DNA of 64,000 bases from the NCBI GenBank assembly GCA_036873135.1, contig JAPTYO010000005.1:3884166-3948165 (forward strand), written 5' to 3'. Origin of the DNA: Clarkia xantiana subsp. parviflora (Eukaryota; Streptophyta; Magnoliopsida; Myrtales; Onagraceae). Below, one piece after another: positions 1 to 9,556 of the stretch; the stretch's first letter is position 1; each line of letters starts with the position of its first letter. The notes beneath the pieces were generated by a model. It saw only the letters and a program-made list of their open reading frames with translations. It did no database searches and had not been told where the DNA came from. Both the position numbers and the translations under genes were made by a program.

Positions 1-290
1 AACCGATTTCATCCAATTCAGAGCTCATCAATCGACGGTCAATTCTTAAACGTGGGCATAATTTGTACCGGTATATTTGCGTTGTTCAAACATCCCCACG
101 CCATTTTCCAAGACATTAAGTAGTCAGAATCAATCATAGGGACTATCAAGATTAACTTTGGATTACAGGGGATTGACTGGGACAAATGATGTTGCCTTAA
201 ACTTAGTCTAAAGGGAACAGGGGATTTCAAATATTCTAGACTAATACATAGTCTAAAGGGAACAGGGGATTGTGTCGCACAAATTTCAAA
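1..290. repeat. Satellite crumb plus block duplicated at 24.15 kb
   Basis: The first 36 bases match one stretch of the 124-bp satellite unit found at 22001-24150 (the part reading gatttcatccaattcagag). Positions about 170-285 repeat the block that follows that satellite at 24150-24235, including the phrase aaagggaacaggggatt, which occurs twice here. The same satellite/block pairing at both ends of the left half suggests a dispersed repeat family. No gene is visible. Confidence 0.6.
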
Positions 291-2700
291 CATATTTTCA
301 TATTCAACACTACTTAGTCCAATTAAACCCTCTGGGTTTAATTGTTATTCCGTGAAATCAATTTCACGGAATAAGTAAAACTCTATTATTTGCAATATAT
401 TATGAAATATGAATGACCAAAGATTCTCTTTATATGCAAAAGCTTAGAGAGAATATAAAACCATACTAAAAAACAAGAAAACTAGACAAGCTAGCAGTAG
501 CAACTAGCAACTACCATACAATAATTAAAAGGGTAAAACACTAGCAGACGTACATTTAGACAACAACTTTCACAATATTAATCATGCATGCTTTGAGACA
601 AATCAATCATGCACATATGAGAATATTCCTTTCTCTGGGTCCATTTTTGGAATAAAAAAAAAATCTATACAATATCTACATCTTTCTAATACTACCTAAT
701 AATTGATTTAATTATTCTCTATACGTTAATAACGTTTACCCTATGTTAAAATTATTTGTCTGAAATTTGAAATGTTAAAATGAATTGTCCCAAATTTCAT
801 TTTAGTTGAAATTTGGTGTCTCTACGCGACTTTTCGTATCCATTCAATCATTTTCATCTGCACACCACCCACTCATAATGCATCACTCTTTACTTTTCAC
901 AAAATCGTCAGAATTTCACCCAAAAATTGAATATTAAAAAACATGTTTCTAGAAGAGTGGTGTGGAGTCATTTTCCAAGGACAACAAAGCGAGATTTACT
1001 TGTGCGGATGTGACCAACTTCTTAAGTGACGGTCCCGGCAAGATGACGAGAATTGAGAGTGTATAGGAGCTCGAATTTGACAGACGATTTTGTCGGAATT
1101 GACTTCTCTAAAGTAATCACACCGAGACACCATATTTTAACAAAATTGAAACCTTGGACACTACAGTTTAACATTTGAAACTTCAGACATCTAATTTTAA
1201 CATAGGATAAACCTTGGACAATTTTTTAGTCATTGACCCTTCTCTATATCTAGAAGCTGGGTAGCTTGCTTATGGTTAGGGTGGCTAATGGCTCGGATAG
1301 GCTCTCTTGGGTTCGACCGGACAATTCTTTTGCTACAAAGCTCATGGTAGGTCTCGAACCTGGACTGCTCCTTGTGCACGCCAACCCTACTGAGACCACA
1401 AACACGACTTCCTCTGCCGTGAGTCCTTCCGGTAGGGGAAGTCGATGGTAAACATATTTGAGGCATTAACTACCTACAGGGAGCATTCCCCTTTAGGACA
1501 TAGGGAAACTACATTAACTTAGTGGTCTGTAGCTCTACAAGATAAGATCATAGCCAGTCCCTATTGATTATATCAATGTTATAATCCGACCTGGCTTATG
1601 TTTATATTAAGGATGATTCCCACTTGCTTTCATACTAAGCCGGGTTAGATGTTTGTCAAAAATGGCAATAGGGACTACCATATGAACATTGATAATGTGG
1701 GTATATAAATTCTAAAGAGGGCAAATGGATCATCAGGCGTTGCACTATCGTACCGATATTATGTCGTGGTAATCTAAACCAGTCGTCGTTCCACAACATT
1801 GGTTCTCGTGTAATATAGTGCCGTACATAGTTGTGAGAATTATCAACAAAGATTACTACATAGAGACACATAAATTCGATTCACAGCACCTCTTCTGGTA
1901 ATATTATGAGATATTTTAAATTTTATTCAAACCTGATGCCTAGTTTCGACTGTGGGGATGGATATCAGAAATGCATGATTATGAGACTGAATCGTTTTGA
2001 GGGATGAATTGCAATTGTTATATATGTTAATTAAAATGCATGATTAGAATTGCCTCTTGACTATGTCAAACTAGCTGGATATTGCATGTTGGGGGCAGAG
2101 CTCTGTTTTCAATTAACGAGTCGCACACTAGGATATACATGCTATGTTTAGTGATCTTGATTATGATAAATTTCTAGAAGTTCGCTTGATTGATAACATG
2201 AATTGAAAGTCAGCCCCAAATATTTTAAATCGAAATCCAGTCGCCAAATATGCATGATTGATGTGGTGTGATTACGCGTGATGGGTATGCATGATAGTTT
2301 CTTGGATGTGGTTGCGTATGATAATTTACTTATGTAGTAGAATTATATATGATTGCATGAGAAATCCTCGGAGCAATTTTAAAAAGGGCCTTAGGAAAGC
2401 CAAGATCGGTCATGTTTGAAAATTCTCGTTCCGGTGAAAGCGATTAAACCGTTTTAAAGAGACTGATCTATTAGAAAGGAGACATAGGCAGTGTGAACTT
2501 TTTCACGGCCCCCTTCCATTGGTTTACTGGTGGTTGGGTTGGCTAGATGGCTTAGGAATCATTGTTGTTCGCCTTCTAACTGATAGATATCCGATGTATG
2601 CAATTCAATTTTCAAATTATTTTATATTTATCTCCTTGATTGTCGCGTGATTGTAAATGTGTTAATATCGATGGCTGCGATTAACAATGTGATCTCCCAA
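291..2700. other. AT-rich stretch without a recognisable gene
   Basis: I see no supported coding exon, RNA gene or bounded transposon here. Short open frames near 1230-1466 and 1656-1871 lack family resemblance and splice context. The composition is typical plant intergenic sequence, probably old repeat debris. Confidence 0.5.
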
Positions 2701-2985
2701 ATGAAGAAATGGATCAGATTGAATGGTGACAGTTATAAGATTTGGAATAAGCGTGCAAAGATGGTGAACAACGGCGTATAAGACCGTGGATACTAAGGAT
2801 ATTGAAGTCAGAGTATTCGCACCCGTCATGTTAGATTACTGTGATATAGTACAGTTTCTTAGTATCAATGCCGGGCTTCTATCAAAAAATTTATGGCGAG
2901 CCCTAAAATTTTTTTGATACGGCATTGATTCGAAAGATATTCGCACCCGTCATTAACACAGTACTGATTTAGTACGGCAATGTAG
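2701..2985. repeat. Shuffled dispersed-repeat fragments
   Basis: Fragments here recur elsewhere in different order: gtcagagtattc...acccgtcatgtta (2796-2830) recurs near 34009; ttaacacagtactgattt (2953-2970) recurs near 33041; tttatggcgagccct (about 2889) recurs near 32831. The order differs between loci, so this is a mosaic rather than one intact element. A short phrase around 2700-2775 vaguely resembles a copia gag start (NGDSYKIWN) but is too short to call. Confidence 0.5.
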
Positions 2986-2987
2986 TA

Positions 2988-3620
2988 GTGCAAATCCATT
3001 TAACAGGACTTATCAAGCTCCAAGCCCACATTCCTAATACCACATTTGGCATTTCAAATCACCCTAGCATGAGTGTTGTTTCCGATAGACTGTCTGGATC
3101 TGATAATTACGCTATGTGGAGTAGATCTTTCTTCATATTCTTGCATGGTAGAAACAAGTTAGGTTTCATTGATGGAAGTTGTGCACGAGAAAAGTTTAAA
3201 GATACCTTACGAGACCTATGGGATCGGTGCCACACTGTTGTTTGTGGTTGGCTCCTAAATTCTGTTGAACGTGACATCAAGAATATCATTATGTATGTCA
3301 CTAGTGCCTCTGTTATATGGTCTGTACTGAAAGAGATGTTTGATAAAAGGAATGGTTCTAGGATTTACCAACTCCATAGAGACATTGTTCTTACTAGGCA
3401 AGGATTGGATAGCATTTCTATCTTTTATACGAAGCTCAAATTTCTTTGGGCTGAGTATGACTCTGCTTCCAACATACCACATATTGAGGGAGATGACTTC
3501 AAGAGGCATCTTGAACACAAAGATAACCAACGTTTATTTCAGTTCATGATGGGATTAAATGAAAGCTTTGCTGCTATAAGGAGTCAATTGCTCCTTTTGG
3601 ATCTTTCATTGCTCCTTACT
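2988..3620 (+). pseudogene. Ty1-copia gag fragment
   Basis: This open frame carries the plant copia Gag pattern: an N-terminal GSDNYAMWS-type motif near residue 36, a helical block with VIWSVLKEMFDKRN and YTKLKFLWAEYDS, and the typical end of the block, FMMGLNESFAAIRSQLLLLD. Gag forms the particle that packages retroelement RNA. The frame stops soon after, near 3633, with no zinc knuckle, protease, integrase or reverse transcriptase behind it; instead host-gene exons follow at 3659. About 25 bases near 3016-3041 match, in reverse orientation, part of the copia integrase remnant near 32440, so the left edge is itself a rearranged junction. It is a dead fragment. Confidence 0.75.
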
Positions 3621-3658
3621 TTTCTTGCAGGGTAAAAATGATTTTCTTCATTTTACAG

Positions 3659-3939
3659 CTGCAAAGCGCCAGTTCTTTTCTTCCTGTGATGGCCCTTGCT
3701 TCTCAAGAGAATGAGTGTCTAGTTGATACGGCGTAAGTGATAGTTCGTTCATTTTTTTCATGTTGCACTTGCTTTGTGCCTCATTAATTTTGTTATCACC
3801 TTCACATAACAAAAATTACATTGTTGTTCTGAATGACTATCAGCTACTCAATTATTTATATTGATAATGGTGTTTACATGTTGTAGTGCTGCACCTGGTG
3901 GTAAAACAACTTATATTGCAGCTCTAATGAAATATATCG
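3659..3939 (+). pseudogene. NOP2/NSUN1-like rRNA cytosine methyltransferase fragment, two exons
   Basis: Two exons are readable. Exon one is 3659-3732, after a tttacag acceptor, and ends at GC|GTAAGTG. Exon two is 3887-3939, after ttgtag, and ends at CG|GTAAGT. Across the splice the frame reads LQSASSFLPVMALA, then the SAM-binding motif AAAPGGKTTYIAALMK. That is the motif I region of the NOP2/NSUN family of RNA m5C methyltransferases, nucleolar enzymes acting on large-subunit rRNA. Only this internal piece exists: there is no start, no catalytic cysteine motif and no 3' end. Retained introns mean it moved as genomic DNA, not as a processed mRNA copy. It lies between a copia gag remnant and a Nudix fragment, left of a CACTA end. 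Family assignment is firm; function is lost. Confidence 0.8.
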
Positions 3940-4313
3940 GTAAGTCACAATGTCCTTGATGTAAAGGTTGGGTATGAGATATGGTCATTCTTTTTGTGGA
4001 AATGCTGACAAAAACTAATTTCCCGATGATTTGGAAATGCTGAAATTAGTATTTAGTACGCACTTTGGGATTCGTGTTCAAAGTACCTTGAACAAACAAG
4101 GTCACACCAAACAAACCCACTTAGGTGGTAGTGGTAGAGCTAGAGGTAGATATAGATTTTCTTAGTCTGCACATGACCGTAATATGTAGTATGGAGGACG
4201 ATATGGTGTTGTTGCATATAACAACTACCACAGCAGCCACAACAGATGAGTTAATTGGATGGTGAAATTGTTAGTACTTTTTCCCCAAATTATTCATTGA
4301 GATAAGGTGCTAG

Positions 4314-4810
4314 CTTGGAGAGAGCTCGGAAGGCGGTGAGGAGGGAAACATGGGAAGAGACTGGAATTGAAGTGGGAGATGTTGTCTATCGCAGCTCTCA
4401 GCCATGGCTTGGTACTATTTTCATATCATGTTTCCACCATTGAATTTACATGTTCTTCAATGCAATGCCATTGACTCAAAAGAATTTCCATAATGTAATG
4501 TCATCCCAGTTGGACCTAGTAGCATGACTTGTCAACTCATGGTTGGATTCTACGCCTTTGCAAAATCAAGAGAAATAAATGTGGATAAGGAAGAGTAGAA
4601 GGTACTTCTGGTATCTTTTATTATACTCAAAATTAGTAATCTTTGTGACATACATTATCAACTGAGAATGAATCGGTTTTTGCAGATGCGCAATGACACA
4701 ACAGAGAAGATATGAAGAAGGCACTGATGGTGGCTGAGTAAAAGAAAGCATGACAGAGAAGATGTGAAGAAGGCACTGATGGTGGCTGTGTACAAGAAAG
4801 CACAGAGAAC
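4314..4810 (+). pseudogene. NUDT19-like Nudix hydrolase fragment, three exons, disabled
   Basis: Exon one (4314-4411) contains the Nudix box core RETWEETGIEV followed by YRSSQPW, typical of plant NADH-pyrophosphatase-like Nudix hydrolases of the NUDT19 group. Exon two (4510-4601) continues with GPSSMTCQLMVGFYAFAKS. Exon three (from 4686) has the REDMKKALMVAE region. The junctions keep GT and AG signals and frame phase. It is broken by TAG at 4596-4598, by TGA at the start of exon three, and by a further TAA. Exon three also holds a 52-bp direct duplication (4702-4753 and 4754-4805). No start codon, catalytic N-terminal fold or terminal targeting signal remains. It is a captured, decayed genomic fragment. 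Confidence 0.8.
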
Positions 4811-5094
4811 AGTATTCCCAAAACAATATTCTCACTTACTATGATTCATATGAGGCTTTAGTTTGATCGTTGGCGCTTTACCATTTCACTAGGCCCGAGC
4901 TTTGCTAGAATGGTAAACTTACTATGATTCATATGAGATTTTAGTTTTATCGTTTAGTAAAATAGCTATGTTGAATTGTTGGAAATAATACTTTATGGTG
5001 AAATATTATTTTTAGTTGGAATATTATTAAATGTCTAGTTTGGTGTTATGTTTGTACAGTTCTGCCCTAAAAGCCAATGGAAAAAACAGAGGCT

Positions 5095-5446
5095 AAGAAT
5101 TTTTTTTTTAACGAAAAATTGCATAGCGTCACTTTGCTAGGTGTACGCTAGGGAATACATAGCGTCACTTTGCTAAGGGACGTTAGGGACTACCTAGCGT
5201 CACTTCGCTAGGGGACGCTAGAGAATCCCTAGCGTCACTTTGACAAGTGTCGCTAGGTATTAAATAGCGACACTTATGTTAAGTGTCGCTAGGGGTGCGT
5301 GCGACACTACCAAAAAGTGTCGCTACACCCTTGCGACAGTGCATTCGTCGACATTATCTGCAAGTGTCGCTACCGTTATAGCGACACCAAAAAAGTGTCG
5401 CTAAATATCTTGAAAACTGTCGCTAATAACTGTTTTTCCTGTAGTG
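5095..5446 (-). mobile_element. CACTA (En/Spm-type) transposon terminus
   Basis: Read on the minus strand from 5446, the sequence begins CACTACAGGAAAAACAG, the hallmark start of CACTA elements. It is followed by dense short subterminal repeats of the form TAGCGACACTT in both orientations across about 350 bp, as expected for transposase-binding regions. The element therefore extends leftward from 5446. I did not find a matching plus-strand CACTA end within 1-5400, so the partner is outside the window, decayed or lost. The captured NOP2 and NUDT19 fragments lie on the element side, so a gene-capturing CACTA is possible but not shown. Its outer edge coincides exactly with the first base of the PLP-enzyme array (5447). 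Confidence 0.7.
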
Positions 5447-5604
5447 TTTGTAAACTACTCATGCAAGACCTCACTTTCATAGTACTGCAATTTTGAAATT
5501 TTAATAACACTGCCAAGACCCCAAGTTTCAAACTTTTAGATCAAACAATTTTAAATAATAAAAAAACTATATTTTATCTAGACCAAATACAGATGGTAAG
5601 ATAC

Positions 5605-7295
5605 CTGTAGGAATCTGGAGACACCAGCCAAAGTGCCACCAGTGCCAGAGGCAGCCACAAATGCATCCAAGCTACCATCCGTCTGTTCCCATATCTCAGG
5701 GCCAGTGCCTTCATAATGGGCCCTGTAGTTTGCTAAATTTTCAAACTGATCCGCAAAGAAACCACCTTTGACGTCTGAATTTGGCTTTGCAGCCAAATCA
5801 TTAGCTTCAGCTGCACGTCTCTTAGCAATATTGACAAAGTGATCTTTGTGTGTGATTGAAACAGGCCTCACTCTTTCTACAGTTGCTCCGAGCGCTTCAA
5901 TTAATTGTGACTGAAAATGCATTTAAAAACATTAACATGTTACAAAGTGTTCTTTGGGGTTAATTGTGTTTGACGAATATTTTGTGGAGAAACGAACCTT
6001 TTCTATAGCAGCATCATCGGGTATAACCACATGGCACTTGCATCCATAAGCAGGGGCTACTGTGGCGAGGCTTATAGCTGTGCTGCCTGCACTTCCTTCA
6101 GTAATTACTCCTCCTTTTACCAATTGACCCGATTCCAAAGCCTATATAAACAATAAACATAATGACTTGTGTGATTAAAAACTAATAAGCAAAATACACC
6201 TAACTAATAAGCTCAAGAATAGTTTTTAGTTTTTACACATGACACAACCATACATGGACAGCAGAAAGAGATCAGCTCTACAGAAAATAATCCAATTTTC
6301 AAAACTATAGGTGCCACACTTCAGTGCCATATTTTGAAAACAAGTTTCAAGAATGTGGAACAAAATAAGGAAGCATTGATAGACCGTTGAATGAGAATGG
6401 GAATCGTCTTAGAAACTGGCTATAGCCATGAGTAAAAGCCTCCTGGAGGTAAATGCAAGTTTTGCTGGGGAAGTCTAAGTCTCCCATCTTCATTCTAAGT
6501 GAAATGAGTACAAGCCACCGAAAAAGACGCTGAATGATTCAAATAAGTTTCTTTGATCTTCTAGCTTCAAGATAAAGATTCTACCTCTTCAATAATCTTC
6601 ACAGCAACTCTGTCTTTGACGCTCCCACCCGGATTCAACAACTCGCACTTCCCTAGAATCTGAAGATTCAGGTGGACAAAATTAGCTTCAAAGCAAAAGA
6701 GTTAATCCTTGAATCAGAAATATTCCATGGACTACAACATTCCAAGTTCCATAATGAACCTGTAAAACAGCTTCTATTTTAGAGCTTAACCGAACATAAG
6801 GCAAATTTCATTGTCCATCTGTTTAGCGGAAATATAGATATTTATTTTTAAAAAGACCCAGTTCATACTTCATAATTTATCTCCTAATGTTGATCAGAGC
6901 AATTTTAGAATGTCAGTATGCAGTATTTTGATATTATCCATTTATCAGGTCACTAACACTAATTCCACATTTTTTTCTGTTGCATAGAGCTACAAGATCA
7001 AATTTACGTTTATAAAGAGGAAGCACCAAGTTGCTCAATAGCACAAAAAAAGAAGGGAAAATTGACGTACTTCGCAGCCCGTGGCATCGGAGAGGCTGTT
7101 GATACGAATCAAGGGGGTGTCACCGACAGCGTCGATGAGTCCGCTTTTGCTATTGCTACTTTTCTTCTTCTTCTTCGTCTTCTTCTCGAACCGCGCCGCC
7201 TGGGACATCTGAGTGCGGTAGCTGTAAAGGAGGAACGAGAAAACAGCCATGGAGATGACGGCAACAGCAACGCCGGAGGTTCCCGCCGGCGCCAT
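5605..7295 (-). pseudogene. Cysteine-synthase-like PLP enzyme, copy A (exons 1-4 only)
   Basis: Exons on the minus strand are 7071-7295, 6585-6659, 5998-6141 and 5605-5910, all with GT-AG borders and the same sequence as the complete copies. Residues 1-250 of the 406-residue protein are present, including the PLP lysine (K90 in GGSVKD), EGSAGSTA and SGTGGT. Exons 5 and 6, with the C-terminal PLP-contacting GSSSA motif, are absent: intron 4 stops at 5447, where the CACTA terminus begins. Either the copy is truncated, or a CACTA element has inserted into intron 4 and the last exons lie to the left of the window. In its present form it cannot give a full enzyme unless the element is spliced out as intron. 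Confidence 0.85.
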
Positions 7296-9556
7296 CTATG
7301 GCGGTTTGGTTCGACCCTCGAAGCTCAACTAGCCAATTGAAGTTTAGGGGCTTCAGGCTCTGCCTCAGATTCTCTATTTGGGCCTTAGAAACCCAATTCA
7401 TGTGGAAAGGAATTCCAAATTCCAATTGGTGCAAGTTTCAAAGTGTTATTACAAAATAAAGACCCTGGAAAAAGGAAAAAAAAAAAATCCAACCGTGAGC
7501 ATTTTCATTTTGAAGTGCAACAAACAAATCACTGTTTGTTTTACTAGAAACAAAGTCAATTGTTAATTTTATAGCAACTACGTTCAATCTTCATAAAAAA
7601 AAAATTGTAAAAATGATACGAATAGATCAAAATCGCTTCTATTAAAATATATGTTCATGTTATATGTTTGATTTTTATCTTTTTAAATGAAAAACTAGTT
7701 TGCCGTTTGTTATAATTTAATTTTCTTAAGAAAAATAGTTTAGATTTTAATTTTCAAGCACACTCAAATTTTTAAGCTAGCCTAATAATAAACCTCAATA
7801 CGCATACCTTGCGATAAAATTTGAAAAATTAATTTGATGAATAATTTATGGAGGTCTCTAAAATATGTATTTCATAAAGAGATCTCTAAATTTAAACATA
7901 TTCTATATAATAAACAAATTGGAAACAAAAAATGAATTATAGTCTGTCACTTCACTACGAAGAGGACTCACCGAAATTTGCTTAGAACTTCAGAGAGAAA
8001 ATATCGAAAATTTCAATGTAAATCGGATTATGTTTCCGATTATCCCAAAATAAAACGGAGAGAACAGTCCGAAAATTACTCATTATCTCGGGCTGTTCCT
8101 CCCGTGTTTCTCCAAATATATTGGTCGCAACTCTCCGAATATAATGAGTAAAATGGCAGAAGCTTTCCGATTTACACAATGTAAATCGGTGACACTACTC
8201 CAAATATTTCTCGGCGTATCGGTTAGGGTTTCCGATTTTCTCCAAAGCTAGCGGAGTGATTTTCCGAATATTACTGAATACATCGGGAAACTATTCCCGA
8301 TTTTTTAAAACAAAATCGGTAGTACCTCTCCGAGTTTTGTTCATCATTTCGGTAAGCCCTTTCCATTTTTTATAACGAAATGGTATAGTACCTTCCGATT
8401 ATAACTATAGCTAACTAAATTGGTTACATGTTCATTTTGTATTAGCTAACTTTATCCCACATTTTACCGGTTATATTCTTGTCATACTTCATAATTAAAC
8501 GAATAAAACTAAATTGGTTACATATTAATTTTGTCTTAGCTTACTTCATAAGTAAACGAATAAGTTGTTACCGATTTTTCTTACTTTTTTCAGTAAGTTA
8601 TTATATATTTGGGTACATACAAAAACTATTTTTTAAGGTTCCACAAGTTAACATCGTAAGATTTAAAAATTATGCATCATCATTAGTTCGCTGAAAATTG
8701 TTATATTTTTTTACCAACTAATAATAATCTTTTTAGATTTAGAAAAAAAAATCATTAAAATAATAATCTTTTTGAAAGTGGCGGGCTGGTCTCTACCGTG
8801 GATGTGTACAGTATATATGAGAATGGTAAATAAATAATAAAGGAAAATGTTCCAAAAAGGTGTTGACAATCAAGAGAATTTTAGTGACAAACCGAAACTC
8901 CTGGAGGGTAAATAATAGACTCACAGTACAGTCTCAAAGACTGACTGAATTTTGGTTGATTGATTCTCAAGAGGCCAGTTAATGCCACGTGGTGATCTGA
9001 CAAAGCATTAGATGAGATGCTACTCACATGATAATTCAGCACCTTCAAGAATTTGAATCACTGAAAAGCGTGCAGTCTTTGCAGTCAATGCTGTATACAG
9101 CTGCAGAATCATCATTAAGTCAAGAAAACAGAAAGAGAGTTAATTTTGACATCTTTCAATGCAGCTTCTCCACACCTCTTTATTTATATATATTAGTTAT
9201 TGAAGATGGTATGAATCACATCATCTTCATATGTTGATGTTGCTGGATTCAGACATGGACCAGCTCATGAATCCGGTTTTTAACAAAAAGAAATTTTTAA
9301 AAAAAAATGTATTAAAGAAGATTATAGACTTCAACCATGTTTTAAATTCTAACCAAAAGCTAATGTGTGCAAACATAATATAATATTATACACTAGGAAT
9401 ATAAAATTAGTGGGGTTGAAGATCAAATCAAATACCTCCATCACTCACTGTAACATCATGTAAAATATGTTCTTCAAAAGAGCTCTACTATCTAGTTCTA
9501 CTCCAAGAATGTTTACTTAAATTAGAGTGTGAATATTATCCAATGCGCCAGCTTCT
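7296..9556. other. Spacer of the 4.68-kb unit with CACTA-like subterminal remnant
   Basis: No gene is seen. At 7951 the sequence reads CACTACGAAGAGGACTCACC, followed to about 8420 by many short TCCGAT/ATCGGA repeats in both orientations, including a palindrome pairing ccgatttac with gtaaatcgg (about 8168-8190). That resembles the subterminal region of another CACTA-type element, but no opposite end is visible. The same block sits in the other spacers (about 12627, 59281, 63960), so it predates the tandem amplification. The first few hundred bases left of the gene start at 7295 should hold the promoter; I identified no clear TATA box. Confidence 0.45.

Noticed and set aside
1230..1466. Overlapping 61- and 78-residue frames
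   Set aside because: No homology, no splice context and no codon signal that I can recognise.
7062..7340. 92-residue plus-strand frame over exon 1 of the PLP gene, repeated in each unit
   Set aside because: It is a shadow of a conserved exon and has no independent evidence.
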